The notes beneath the pieces were generated by a model. That model was not told where the DNA came from. It saw nothing but the letters and a program-made list of their open reading frames with translations, and did no database searches. This document shows, in pieces, positions 55,947 to 64,000 of a stretch of DNA of 64,000 nt. Source of the DNA: Bin5 sp965116395. GTDB lineage: Bacteria; Chloroflexota; Anaerolineae; Caldilineales; Caldilineaceae. Position 1 is the first letter of the stretch. Every line of letters begins with the position of its first letter. Position numbers and translations under genes: made by a program. The stretch is from assembly GCA_965116395.1 (NCBI GenBank), contig OZ220684.1, positions 2,418,001 to 2,482,000 on the forward strand, read 5' to 3'.

Positions 55947-56366
55947 ATGTCGCTACCGGACACTGTGGGCCGCAGAATCAATCACGTACGGACCGAAAAG
56001 GGTCTCACTCTAGAAAAATTGGCAGATCTTGCGGGTCTGTCGAAGAGTTTCCTTTGGGAGGTAGAAAAAGATCGTTCCGGAATGAGTTGCGGGCGGCTGC
56101 TTCAAGTCGCCAACGCTCTCGGTGCTTCTGTGGACTATCTCCTCAGGGGAGAGCCTGTGCCCAAAGAGTACGAACCACCATCAATCGAAGTGCCTCGAAA
56201 TCTTGGAGAGATCGCCGTAGAATTGGGCCTAGGCTACCGGCAAACGATGCTGCTGATGGACATTGACCGGTCACTTGTCGCGCGACATGTCAGCAGGACC
56301 CATGGCATGAAGAGCAAGGAAGAGTGGAGATCCTTATACGAAGCAGTGAGCAATTTCCTTGACTAA
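55947..56366 (+). CDS. XRE-family helix-turn-helix regulator
   Basis: 139 residues with a strong AAGGGGG site. The Cro/cI-type HTH spans about 9-65: RRINHVRTEKGLTLEKLAD, LAGLSKSFLWEVEK and LLQVANALGASVDYLL. A C-terminal helical part (about 85-139) may dimerise. Divergent to the CBASS operon, so it is a good candidate for its repressor, like the HTH regulators known beside other CBASS loci. However, no CapP-type peptidase gene accompanies it, so the CapH name is not justified. Confidence 0.85.
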   Translation: MSLPDTVGRRINHVRTEKGLTLEKLADLAGLSKSFLWEVEKDRSGMSCGRLLQVANALGASVDYLLRGEPVPKEYEPPSIEVPRNLGEIAVELGLGYRQTMLLMDIDRSLVARHVSRTHGMKSKEEWRSLYEAVSNFLD

Positions 56367-57037
56367 CATTGGTGAGCAAAGCTGCATGAAAGAGAATCGT
56401 TGTCGTGGTCAGCAAGGGGGGGTAGAACCAGAGCTCGGCCAACGGTCGTCGTACCTTTGTATTTGGCATCTTCCTTGTACAGGACGTTGCCAGTAGTATT
56501 TCCATCGGCTTTGTCTTGGTCTATCCGTGGTAACTACCCATGTATTCTGATGAATAGGGCGATTGCACGAAATACCCGGACACAGGTATTTGAACGACAG
56601 TATCACAGCGAGTTTGTCAACCTACGCGACACCTTCAATCGGGGAAAGCACCAGAACATAATCCTGCTGTTGACGGCGCTGCGACGACATGACCGTGTGC
56701 TGGCGGTCTACGACATCACCCGCGGGAAGCCGGCGTCCACCCCGCGGTCATCGCCGGTCACGTCCACCACGAAGACCCGTCTGGACAACCCTCGATGATA
56801 TTCCCGTCCAGGCCTCCTCAATTGCCTTGACAACCGTTCCGCCACTGATGGATCATCGACCAGTACTGAGTCAAAACCGACCGCCGCAGCGGGATTGTGA
56901 ATGACCCCAATCGGGCGGATTATCCGGAGTAAATTGTGCGGTCGGTGGGGAAGGTGAGCAGTGTGAGTATGGAGACGGTGAAAGCTGTGGAGGGTCTGCC
57001 GGGACTGAGTACCGGGGAGGGACTGGGCGCAAACAAT
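56367..57037. other. Spacer without a recognised gene
   Basis: Short frames run through this 670-base stretch on both strands, none with a ribosome site or family match. The composition changes near 56680 (GC-rich block), which suggests pieces of older genes. Confidence 0.3.
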
Positions 57038-57056
57038 AAATCACATGAGGTGATTT
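57038..57056. promoter_or_regulatory. Palindrome over the ribosome site of the gene at 57058
   Basis: AAATCAC-ATGAG-GTGATTT, a perfect 7-bp inverted repeat, includes the GAGGTGA ribosome site and ends one base before the start codon. It could be a repressor operator or an mRNA hairpin hiding the ribosome site. Confidence 0.5.
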
Positions 57057-57057
57057 C

Positions 57058-57807
57058 ATGCGGACGGTACGAAATTGGAATGGCGATGAAGTTGCTTTTG
57101 CGGAAAGCAAACGTGGCGTTCTTGCATTCACGGATCCCCTTGAAGGGCTTCTTCGTGGCGATGTTAGAGTGTGGCCTACTCCTGAGATTCTTCAGAAGCT
57201 CTACAAGAGCAACCACCAAGATGACTTTGAATATGAAGATCTAAATGTGGTCACGCAAATGATGGGCTACTATTGTGACCTTCAATCCGTCAATAGTGAA
57301 GATGCTATTACGTGGAGCGTTTTTGGTCCGCTGATTTACGCAGAAGAAGCCATACGGGTTAAGTTCTGCACGAAGCTTTTCCAAATGGTGGAACCGTCAC
57401 TTTGTCCGCCGGGTGCTGCGAGAATTTCTCTGTGGGGACGTACTCCCCACCCCAAAACACTCAACATGGGAGGACCGGAAATCGATGTACTTCTACAGAC
57501 TCCGGAAGTAGTGATCTTGAGTGAGGCGAAATGGAAATCCCGGCGAAACGAAAAGCAAATTGAACTCCGCAAACGGGTCTTCAGTAGGTTTGGCCAGAGA
57601 ATCTACGCTACAAATACTACCTTTGTTGTGCTTGGCATCCACCTCGATAAGCCTGTCGTACAACACCAAGAGTGTCAAGTGGGCGACGTTGAGATTATGC
57701 TGCGAAACGTGTCTTGGGAAGATCTATGCAGCATCAAGCCGCATCCAGCTCGAGACGAACTCCCGAAGTACTTCCAATGGAAGAAGAAGATGTCCAGAAG
57801 TAGATAG
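57058..57807 (+). CDS. PD-(D/E)XK nuclease-fold protein of unknown family
   Basis: 249 residues. The nuclease-like core is GGPEIDVLLQTPEVVILSEA followed by KWKS: D in EID, then E and K in SEAKWK, the D-(x)n-ExK arrangement of restriction-type nucleases. The N-terminal half (about 1-110) has no recognisable domain. Such stand-alone genes in defence islands may be restriction enzymes or repair nucleases. It lies 690 bases after the XRE gene and has its own ribosome site. The gene is AT-richer than the flanking chromosome. Target unknown. Confidence 0.7.
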   Translation: MRTVRNWNGDEVAFAESKRGVLAFTDPLEGLLRGDVRVWPTPEILQKLYKSNHQDDFEYEDLNVVTQMMGYYCDLQSVNSEDAITWSVFGPLIYAEEAIRVKFCTKLFQMVEPSLCPPGAARISLWGRTPHPKTLNMGGPEIDVLLQTPEVVILSEAKWKSRRNEKQIELRKRVFSRFGQRIYATNTTFVVLGIHLDKPVVQHQECQVGDVEIMLRNVSWEDLCSIKPHPARDELPKYFQWKKKMSRSR

Positions 57808-57881
57808 GAGGAACCTCCGCAAAGCTCACTGACATTTTGGGAAGTGACTGAAACTTTTTTCTTCGTTTTTCGCTAACTTTA

Positions 57882-58011
57882 TGGTTCTAATGTAGATTCC
57901 AAAAGAGACCAAGAGTATTGGCATTTTGAAACAGCGGCGGAGATTCGTGCGTTCCAGTCACGATACCATCGCGCAAAATCGTATTTTCAAATGGGATCCA
58001 CATTAGAATCA
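57882..58011. repeat. Small element with imperfect terminal inverted repeats
   Basis: TGGTTCTAATGTAGATTCC (57882-57900) and the inverse of 57994-58011 (TGATTCTAATGTGGATCC) differ at about three positions. The 93 bases between are AT-rich and non-coding. It could be a small MITE or one long hairpin. Confidence 0.45.
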
Positions 58012-58071
58012 GAAATCCGAACGCATTCCAATCGAAAGTTTATCCCGGCCCCAATACGGTAAACTACTGTC

Positions 58072-58785
58072 ATGAACAAGCACCACGCCGAACGAGCCTA
58101 CCTCCTCTATCTCGCCAAATCAGGCATATCCAATGCGAGAAGACCCGCCGGCCCCGTCACTCCGTCCGATTACGCCGCCGTCTACACCCCGCCCACAAAT
58201 AACCCTATACCCTACTATGGCCCATGCCTTATCTGGCGGCACCGGCTGGATGCTGACGGCTACGGAACGCTCCGGTTGGACGGCAGAACGCTCAAAGCCC
58301 ACCGCGCCGCCTACGAAATGAGCCGTGGGTCCATCCCAGAAGGCAAGTTCATCCTCCACATGTGCCATCGGCGCAGTTGTATTCAACCCGCCCATCTCTA
58401 CGCCGGAACGCGCAAGCAAAACGCCGACGACCGCCAAACAAGGCTGACCGAAAAAGGCCGCAGGGCAGCGTCTTTCAAATTCTTCGATGAATACGAGTCG
58501 CGGATGTTCGACAGCCTTAACTACCTCTGGGACGAACCGCCGGAGATCGAACGCACACTCTTTCAACAACAGACGGGAGAACACCGCTGCAAATACACCA
58601 TCCCCGCTGGCGAGCGCATGACACTAGATGGGAAGGTAGAAGAAACAAAACTCTGCCAGATATGCTTCACGCCGCAATACGGCTGGGAATTCTTCTTCGA
58701 CGATTTCGACCCCCACAAGGAAGAAGCCGTCTTCCGATCCAAGTATCGCCAAGGGCCTGAGTGGCTCTCAGAGTCAAAGTCCTGA
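58072..58785 (+). CDS. HNH endonuclease-family protein
   Basis: 237 residues. The HNH site is of the homing/phage type: HMCHRRSCIQPAHLYAGTRK with H96, C98, H99, C103 and H108, followed by N117 (KQNADD). Upstream, CLIWRHRLDADGYGTLRL and the LKAHRAAYEMSRG segment are the usual lead-in for this family. The C-terminal 110 residues carry two CxxC-like cysteines (LCQICF) of unknown use. Start ATG lacks a clear ribosome site. Could be a free-standing homing endonuclease or a restriction enzyme; it closes the defence island. Confidence 0.8.
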   Translation: MNKHHAERAYLLYLAKSGISNARRPAGPVTPSDYAAVYTPPTNNPIPYYGPCLIWRHRLDADGYGTLRLDGRTLKAHRAAYEMSRGSIPEGKFILHMCHRRSCIQPAHLYAGTRKQNADDRQTRLTEKGRRAASFKFFDEYESRMFDSLNYLWDEPPEIERTLFQQQTGEHRCKYTIPAGERMTLDGKVEETKLCQICFTPQYGWEFFFDDFDPHKEEAVFRSKYRQGPEWLSESKS

Positions 58786-58994
58786 AAGACAGCCCTCAGA
58801 ACACTGTTCTCGGTAGATCTAGCGCCGGCAATCCACCCCATCCCGCAAATCCCCCTCCAGCCAACCCCCGCCGCCCGCCATCACACCCCACCCCACCAAA
58901 GCATTGCAAAACCTGCACCAGTACCTTACACTCACCCTGACACGGAACAGACCCCCATCAACTCTCATCTACAGCCGGCACAGGCCACACCACG

Positions 58995-60800
58995 ATGACT
59001 CCAAAAAAAGTACAACTCGACTGGAAAATCGGCATCAAACACTGCCCGTGCGGCCAGCCCAACCACCTCGACGAGACCCACTGCGTCAGATGTGGATCTG
59101 GGTTCGGCGGTGCCCGCAGTCGACAGCCTTTCAGAATGAGACGGCTATATCGATTCGCGTTCCTGACAGCGCTGGCCATCTACCTGACCTTCTACCTGTC
59201 CAGTCCAACAATCTCCACACAGCAGTCCACTGCCCTTGCCCAAAACACAAAAGCAAGTCTGGAAACCATAGAGAATCGGCTCCTGGCCTTGCCGACTGTC
59301 CTGGACTGGCGAAATATAAGGTCTGGCTACGAGACCAGCGCAGAAGACCTGCTCCTCACCTTCGAAACCAACATGCAGGCACTGGTGCAGCAGTTCGTTG
59401 ACCGGAACGCAACGGCAAACCACGTCGAGCCATCGTCGGACCAGAACGAAGCGCAAGTCCAACGCAGCCAAAACGAGACTGCCAGCCCCACGCCGACACC
59501 TGTCCCAACCCCCACCCCCACCAGGATCACCATCGACAAAGTGCTGGTCGTCCATGTCGAGCTCGGCAACGTCCGCACCGGACCCGGAATGAACTACGAT
59601 ATTATCGGCAACGTTCAGGCTGGCGACCGGCTGGACGAAGTGGTAGCAGAATCAGGCGGATGGTACAGATTCTGTTGTCTGGACGGAGACACACCAGGCT
59701 GGTTGCACAGCAGCCTGGTCAATGCATATCACACCGGCGGCGGGCCGCCCTCCCACCTGAATGCAGACCCCTACTACCAGAAATACCTCGATGCAGGCGG
59801 TATACCGATTCTAGCCCCCGAAACAGTTCCGGACGAGGAACTGCGGCGCACGCAGGCCACCCTTCTCGGTATGGTCGCCGACCGTCCTGACCTGCTCGAC
59901 GTGTTGGCAGCGCAGAACATCAGGATACTGCTATACGACAGACAAAGGGGTGGGCCTGCGCAGTTGCCAGAACTTGCCGGCTATTCTGATTCAAATGTTG
60001 CGGGACTGTTCGGTGACACTCCCTATGGAGGAGCCGTGGTCGCGCCCGCAATGACAACCTATCACTGCAACGAAACACTGATTCATGAGATAGCCCACGC
60101 CTTGGACTATGCGCTTCGTGTACAAGACGGGAAGGCCAATCGTGAATCCGGATTCAAGCAGGCTCGCAATCAAGCCTACCTGAGCGCGATGGAAGCCGGA
60201 CTGTGGGCTGGCAAATATGAATCCACCGACAGCCACGAATACTGGGCCCAAGTGGTCGTACACTGGCTTCGACCGGACGTGTTTCGCACCCAACTCGGAC
60301 TGAGCGACCTGTCGGAGTACGACAGCAACGCGGCCCGCTTGGTTGAACACTATCTGGGCAACCCGACCCTGCCCGACTTCTGTAAGACCAGGCAGTTCTT
60401 TATCAGGGGCAGGGTGTTGGACGACCGCGGCAATCCCATGCCCGAAGTTTGGGTCACGTTGTCAGCTTGGAGAAGTGAGGGTGATGGTTTCAGGTCGCTG
60501 CGTCATTCTGCAGATGTGGTGGCGAAATGGACCGGGATAGACGGCAAATTCTGGATTGTAGAGGCTGTGGACCCCGGCCTGCTGGAAGCAGCCGAATTCT
60601 TCACCTTGGGAATATGGCGAGGCGAACCCGCCGAATGGGCCCCCGCCTGTTCAATAGCAGGGTTTGCCGGCCAAAACAAAACGGTAGTCAAGTACTTGGG
60701 TCAGGGACGCCGCATCGAAGTGACGGGCCAGGATCTGAGCGGATATACCATAACCATCCCCAACGGATTCGACTGGTCCCCCCTGCTGGACTGTCAGTAA
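58995..60800 (+). CDS. Membrane-anchored SH3b zinc metalloprotease with zinc ribbon
   Basis: 601 residues. A cytoplasmic zinc ribbon (C17, C19, C30, C33) is followed by one membrane helix (about 48-70), a helical stalk, a short TPTPVPTPTPT linker, an SH3b domain (about 175-245, NVRTGPGMNYD) and a protease domain. The protease has LIHEIAHALDYAL (H364, E365, H368) and a third ligand likely at E415 in SHEYWAQ, a gluzincin layout close to anthrax-lethal-factor-like peptidases. A beta-type domain (RGRVLDDRGNPMPEVWVTLS, from about 468) ends the chain. It likely acts outside the cell near the wall; substrate unknown. It may trim array SH3 proteins, but that is speculation. Confidence 0.85.
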   Translation: MTPKKVQLDWKIGIKHCPCGQPNHLDETHCVRCGSGFGGARSRQPFRMRRLYRFAFLTALAIYLTFYLSSPTISTQQSTALAQNTKASLETIENRLLALPTVLDWRNIRSGYETSAEDLLLTFETNMQALVQQFVDRNATANHVEPSSDQNEAQVQRSQNETASPTPTPVPTPTPTRITIDKVLVVHVELGNVRTGPGMNYDIIGNVQAGDRLDEVVAESGGWYRFCCLDGDTPGWLHSSLVNAYHTGGGPPSHLNADPYYQKYLDAGGIPILAPETVPDEELRRTQATLLGMVADRPDLLDVLAAQNIRILLYDRQRGGPAQLPELAGYSDSNVAGLFGDTPYGGAVVAPAMTTYHCNETLIHEIAHALDYALRVQDGKANRESGFKQARNQAYLSAMEAGLWAGKYESTDSHEYWAQVVVHWLRPDVFRTQLGLSDLSEYDSNAARLVEHYLGNPTLPDFCKTRQFFIRGRVLDDRGNPMPEVWVTLSAWRSEGDGFRSLRHSADVVAKWTGIDGKFWIVEAVDPGLLEAAEFFTLGIWRGEPAEWAPACSIAGFAGQNKTVVKYLGQGRRIEVTGQDLSGYTITIPNGFDWSPLLDCQ

Positions 60801-60829
60801 TCAACATGGCGACCACCTGGCCGCCTCCC

Positions 60830-61102
60830 TTACTCGTGGTCGCAATGATACGCTTCAAATCGCCGCCTGCGCTCTCCCAGCGACTCGCCCCCATATAGCC
60901 AGAATTCGTGTGTCGTTCCCACCCGTTCCTTGCCATACGCCCTCTGCGCCGCCCTGCTCAAGCGCACCACCTCGCCCTCATATACAATTCCTGGCGGACT
61001 GAGACGAACGACAACACATTCAATGTCATCGAGCCCGCGCAGCGTAAGTGTAGCCCCGACCGGAATGCCAATCATTTCGAGATCAATATCGGGCCTTGCC
61101 AC
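60830..61102 (-). CDS. Small hypothetical protein, DUF2924/RAMA-like pattern
   Basis: 90 residues from GTG 61102, chosen because AGGAGG lies at the right distance; the frame opens at 61135. The pattern GATLTL, PPGIVYEGEVVRLSRAAQRA and THEFWLYGGESL recalls small domains with a beta sheet, an S-x-A-A helix and a W-containing strand, as in DUF2924, RAMA or DUF4357 modules that often accompany DNA-modification systems. The match is weak. Convergent with the metalloprotease gene, ending 29 bases from it. Confidence 0.55.
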   Translation of the reverse strand: MARPDIDLEMIGIPVGATLTLRGLDDIECVVVRLSPPGIVYEGEVVRLSRAAQRAYGKERVGTTHEFWLYGGESLGERRRRFEAYHCDHE

Positions 61103-61261
61103 AGAACAATCCTCCTGCTTTCGCAACACGCGCAAGGAAAAAAGGGAATTTCAGGTTCTACCCCTCTCGCTTGCCGTTGAAATTCTCGGGTTCTGACCAG
61201 GCCAGCACCATACCACTGTCTCCTGGCGCTTCCGAAAGCGGACCGCCTTTCAAACAATCCT

Positions 61262-61430
61262 CGTAACGACCCAGCCACAACTGATCCGCAACCATCAATG
61301 AGGCGAGTGAAGGAGTTTACTCTCTCCTCATTCTCTGTTTTATGGGCGGTCGGGCGCAAGCGCCCTCCCTTGTGCAGGGGCTGCGCCCCCGCAACGCCCC
61401 CCTACAAAACCATCCCTCACCGACCGTGTG
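61262..61430. mobile_element. MITE-like element, copy 5 (right end lost)
   Basis: Left end GTAACGACCCAGCCAC (61262-61277), inner part like copies 1 and 2, core 61341-61424 with hairpin GGGCG-CAAG-CGCCC. No matching right end was found; repeats follow. Confidence 0.55.
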
Positions 61431-61434
61431 TGCG

Positions 61435-61669
61435 CATTCCAGCCGTGCGGCTCCAGCAGCGTGTCTAGCCAACAGTGTCTCCTCCCCCACTTGCCGCCTC
61501 AACCCACCGACCATCGACCGCTAATCTCCAGTGTTCCCCTGACGACTGGTGTTCCACTGAAAACTAAAAACTGACTACCAAAAACTGCAGTTCCGACCTT
61601 GTGTGCTCATTCCAGCCGTGCGGCTCCAGCAGCGTGTCTGGCCAGCAGTGTCTCCACCCCTACTTGCCG
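61435..61669. repeat. Direct repeat of about 60 bp
   Basis: ATTCCAGCCGTGCGGCTCCA and its continuation occur at 61435-61495 and 61609-61669 with few differences. Between and after lie ACTAAAAACTGACTACC and GCAGTTCC words, and further GCAGTTCCCC tracts at 61845-61905. No gene in 61430-62398. Confidence 0.6.
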
Positions 61670-61986
61670 TCCCGTGCCACTGACCACTGCCGTTCGCAGT
61701 TCACTCAGAACTAAAAACTGACTACTAAAAACCGCAGTTCCGCGCCCCCGCAACGCCCCGCCCCTGCTATCCACCGTGCTTACTCTTCCCCAGCAATAAG
61801 TCTAGCAAACAGAGTCTTCCCTCCCACGCGCTATCTCAGCCCCCTAACCCCCGCAGTTCCCCTGCAGTTCTCCCTGCAGTTCCCCCCGCAGTTCCGCGCC
61901 CTCACGGCCTGGAATAGCCCCAATTGTCAATTAGTTTCCAATATCGGTTAATATAACCGGAATCGGTCAGATTTTTTCATGCCCGA

Positions 61987-62031
61987 GGCGCCTTTAGCGC
62001 CGTTTTCGGTTCCTTAAGTGCGATAGCACTT
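61987..62031. promoter_or_regulatory. Two hairpins upstream of the nuclease gene
   Basis: GGCGC-CTTTA-GCGCC (61987-62001) followed by GTTTTCGG, and AAGTGC-GATA-GCACTT (62016-62031). They may be a terminator pair or part of a leader for the gene at 62399. The remaining spacer shows nothing else. Confidence 0.35.
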
Positions 62032-62398
62032 TGAGAGTCGGGCCACTTGGCCGGCGGCGTCAACGTTCGCAGGGCATAGAACTGCGCCAAGGCAGCCTGT
62101 CCGCCGCCCAGGAATTGGGTAATGTGGAATTGGGTAATGTGTGTGCAGGTTTCCGGCCTGGGAAGAGGAGCCTCTGAAGCGCCTCACGTTTCCCACTGTC
62201 CTTACTGTCCTCATTTTCTCTTGGTGTCTGTGCAGCACACAGCTGGTCTCGCCGCCGCACAGCACCCACAGCAAGTTCTAACAGCTCGCCGCCGCGCAAG
62301 AGACCGCCAAGTCCGGCCCCGGCCGCGCTTGGATGGAAGTAGCGCTCGCCTGCCACTTCGGCTAACCGGACCGCAAAGCTCCATAAAGCAGAACATCC

Positions 62399-63925
62399 AT
62401 GAAGCGATTTCTCCGATTCGTCGCCATTCTCATCGCGCTCCTCGCCTTCGTCGCACTCTTAGCGACCGTGGCGGGCATGGCACTACAGATTAACGAGCTG
62501 TCGACACAGGTCAACGAGCTGGCGCAACGCGTGCAAAGGCTCGAAGAGGCGAACGCCGGCAGGGCCGTGCCCGCACCCGAACTACCGTCCATGACACCCA
62601 CGCGCACGCCTACCACCCCGCCGCCGGCGCCGACCAGTACACCCACCCGCACGCCCACCGCGTCCGGACCAACCCCAACGCCCACCCTAACCAACACGCC
62701 CGGGCCCTCGCCCACAAGCGCACCCACCCGCACATCGACTGCCACCACCGCGCCCACGGCCACGCCTACGCCCGGGCCGACCACCGCACCCACAGCCACA
62801 CGCACGCCCAGACCGACCCGAACAGCCACCAGCGCGCCCACCGCGACCCACACACCGGAACCCGACCCCTATTTCACGGTCAACACCGGGCTGGTCAACG
62901 TGCGAACCGGGCCCGGAAACACATACCCGATCATCGGCACCGTAGCCCAAAGCGAGCGCTTCGACATCAGCGCCCGCAACCCCGCCAACAGCCTCAGAGC
63001 CACCTGGCTGCAGTTCTGCTGCGTAAACGAGCAGAGCGGCTGGGTCTACGCGCCGCTCCTGATCGTAAGCCATGAACTGTCCGCCATTCCTATCGCAACC
63101 GACATCCCGGCCGTCCCCACAGCCACAGCCACGCCCGTTCCCCCCACAGCCACCAACACACCCATCCCGCCCACTGCCGCGCCTGTCCCTCCCACCGCCA
63201 CCGCATCATCCTCGGGCGGGAGCAGCGGCGCCGGCAATCTGGGCGGCATCAGAATCGTGTCCGAAAACCGCTGCTCGCACTACAACGCCGACGACTATTC
63301 CTACCCCCAAAGCGTCGAGCCCCAGATCATCGCCCAACAGGGCGGCCGCATATACAGCCCGTACACCGGCCGCTACTTCGCCAACCGCGGCGAAACTGAC
63401 ATCGAACACATCGTCGCCCGCAGCGAAGCCCACGACAGCGGCCTCTGCGCCGCCGACAACAACACCCGGCGCGCATTCGCTCGCGACCTGCTCAACCTCA
63501 CCTTGGCCAGCCCCAGTGTGAACAGACACCAGAAGGTCGACAAGGACCTAGCCCAGTGGCTGCCGGCCCTGAACCCGTGCTGGTACGTAAACCAGGTCGT
63601 GATGGTCAAACGCAAATACAATCTCTCGATGGACCGGGCCGAGGCCACAGCCGCAGAACGGGTGCTGGCCGGCTGCAGCAGCACCGCCATGCAGTTTACC
63701 GAACCAGGCTCGGCGCCCGCGCCGCCTCCAACCGCAACGCCGCCGCCGGCGTCGGGCGCGGGCGGCAATTGCGATAGCAATCCACTTGGCTGCTACGACG
63801 ACAACGGCAACGGCCGCATCACCTGCGCCGAAGCCCGCCGGCACGGCATCGCACCGGTGCCCCGCAGCCATCCCGCCTATCAGTATATGAGAGACGGTGA
63901 CAGCGACGGCGTTGTCTGTGAGTAG
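62399..63925 (+). CDS. Surface-anchored SH3b-HNH nuclease with Excalibur domain
   Basis: 508 residues. An N-terminal membrane helix (about 4-29) and short coiled coil (NELSTQVNELAQRVQRLEEA) lead into a Thr-Pro linker, an SH3b domain (about 160-220, NVRTGPGNTYP), a second Pro/Thr linker and an HNH domain of the DUF1524/GmrSD C-terminal kind: DIEHIVAR (H337), then FARDLLNLTLASPSVNRHQK and a YNLSMDRAE end. A second HNH-lysate-style helix carries CWYVNQV. The C-terminus (about 460-508) is an Excalibur calcium-binding motif with DDNGNGRITCAEA and DGDSDGVVCE. The design is that of extracellular nucleases used for DNA scavenging, or perhaps contact toxicity. Confidence 0.87.
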   Translation: MKRFLRFVAILIALLAFVALLATVAGMALQINELSTQVNELAQRVQRLEEANAGRAVPAPELPSMTPTRTPTTPPPAPTSTPTRTPTASGPTPTPTLTNTPGPSPTSAPTRTSTATTAPTATPTPGPTTAPTATRTPRPTRTATSAPTATHTPEPDPYFTVNTGLVNVRTGPGNTYPIIGTVAQSERFDISARNPANSLRATWLQFCCVNEQSGWVYAPLLIVSHELSAIPIATDIPAVPTATATPVPPTATNTPIPPTAAPVPPTATASSSGGSSGAGNLGGIRIVSENRCSHYNADDYSYPQSVEPQIIAQQGGRIYSPYTGRYFANRGETDIEHIVARSEAHDSGLCAADNNTRRAFARDLLNLTLASPSVNRHQKVDKDLAQWLPALNPCWYVNQVVMVKRKYNLSMDRAEATAAERVLAGCSSTAMQFTEPGSAPAPPPTATPPPASGAGGNCDSNPLGCYDDNGNGRITCAEARRHGIAPVPRSHPAYQYMRDGDSDGVVCE

Positions 63926-64000
63926 CCGGTAGCTGCAGGAGCGGCCAGCCGCCTGAACTGGCAGAACGGCCGCCGCGCGCGACTCTGCGGCAACATTTCG
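63926..64000. other. Window end, no feature seen
   Basis: 75 GC-rich bases after the last stop codon; too short to judge. Confidence 0.3.

Noticed and set aside
56400..56798. Possible MazF-like or transposase remnant
   Set aside because: A few residues (TRARPTVVV) recall MazF, but the rest does not, and no partner or ribosome site is present.

Overview
The window looks like a Chloroflexota (Anaerolineae/Caldilineae-type) chromosome segment. It is GC-rich, with secreted proteins built from Thr-Pro linkers of the TATPT kind joined to SH3b domains, zinc-ribbon membrane proteins and a GT39-type glycosyltransferase. This assignment is inference from protein style; there is no rRNA in the window.

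Bases 1-30100 (+ strand) hold a tandem array of nine paralogous secreted proteins, eight complete and one cut by the window start. Each has a signal peptide, an N-terminal cysteine-containing beta-type domain, a long low-complexity linker that differs from copy to copy, and 3-6 SH3b domains. The first five share a C-terminal beta-type domain. Four genes (starts 1178, 4937, 8888, 12488) share a distal promoter (TTGACA, 17-18 bp, TACGAT-like), an inverted repeat upstream of it, and a conserved leader of about 500 nt. Three others (19001, 22902, 26818) share a second leader type. Most copies end in a terminator with the same CCCCGCTG stem.

Bases 30100-45000 are ordinary genes on both strands: an APH-like kinase beside an Uma2 relic, ribonuclease HI, three paralogous lipoprotein-type Leu/Ile/Val-family binding proteins, a MarR regulator, three tRNA-Ala genes, three VOC-fold proteins, a zinc-ribbon GT39-type transferase and hypotheticals. 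Between them lie two intergenic repeat families. One is a MITE-like element whose core hairpin shows compensatory changes across five copies; one copy has inserted between an array gene and its terminator.

Bases 45100-58800 are a defence island. It starts beside a tRNA-His-like fragment and carries a type IIG restriction-modification enzyme, an MNT-HEPN toxin-antitoxin pair and a type II CBASS operon on the minus strand (Cap4-CD-NTase-Cap2-Cap3). The cap4 frame is cut by one in-frame TGA inside the SAVED domain. A divergent XRE regulator, a PD-(D/E)XK protein and an HNH protein follow. Base composition from about 50.4 to 58 kb is visibly less GC-rich than the flanks, which suggests transfer.

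Bases 58900-64000 hold two more surface or secreted SH3 proteins, one a zinc metalloprotease and one an HNH nuclease with an Excalibur domain, plus a small hypothetical gene and repeat-rich spacers.
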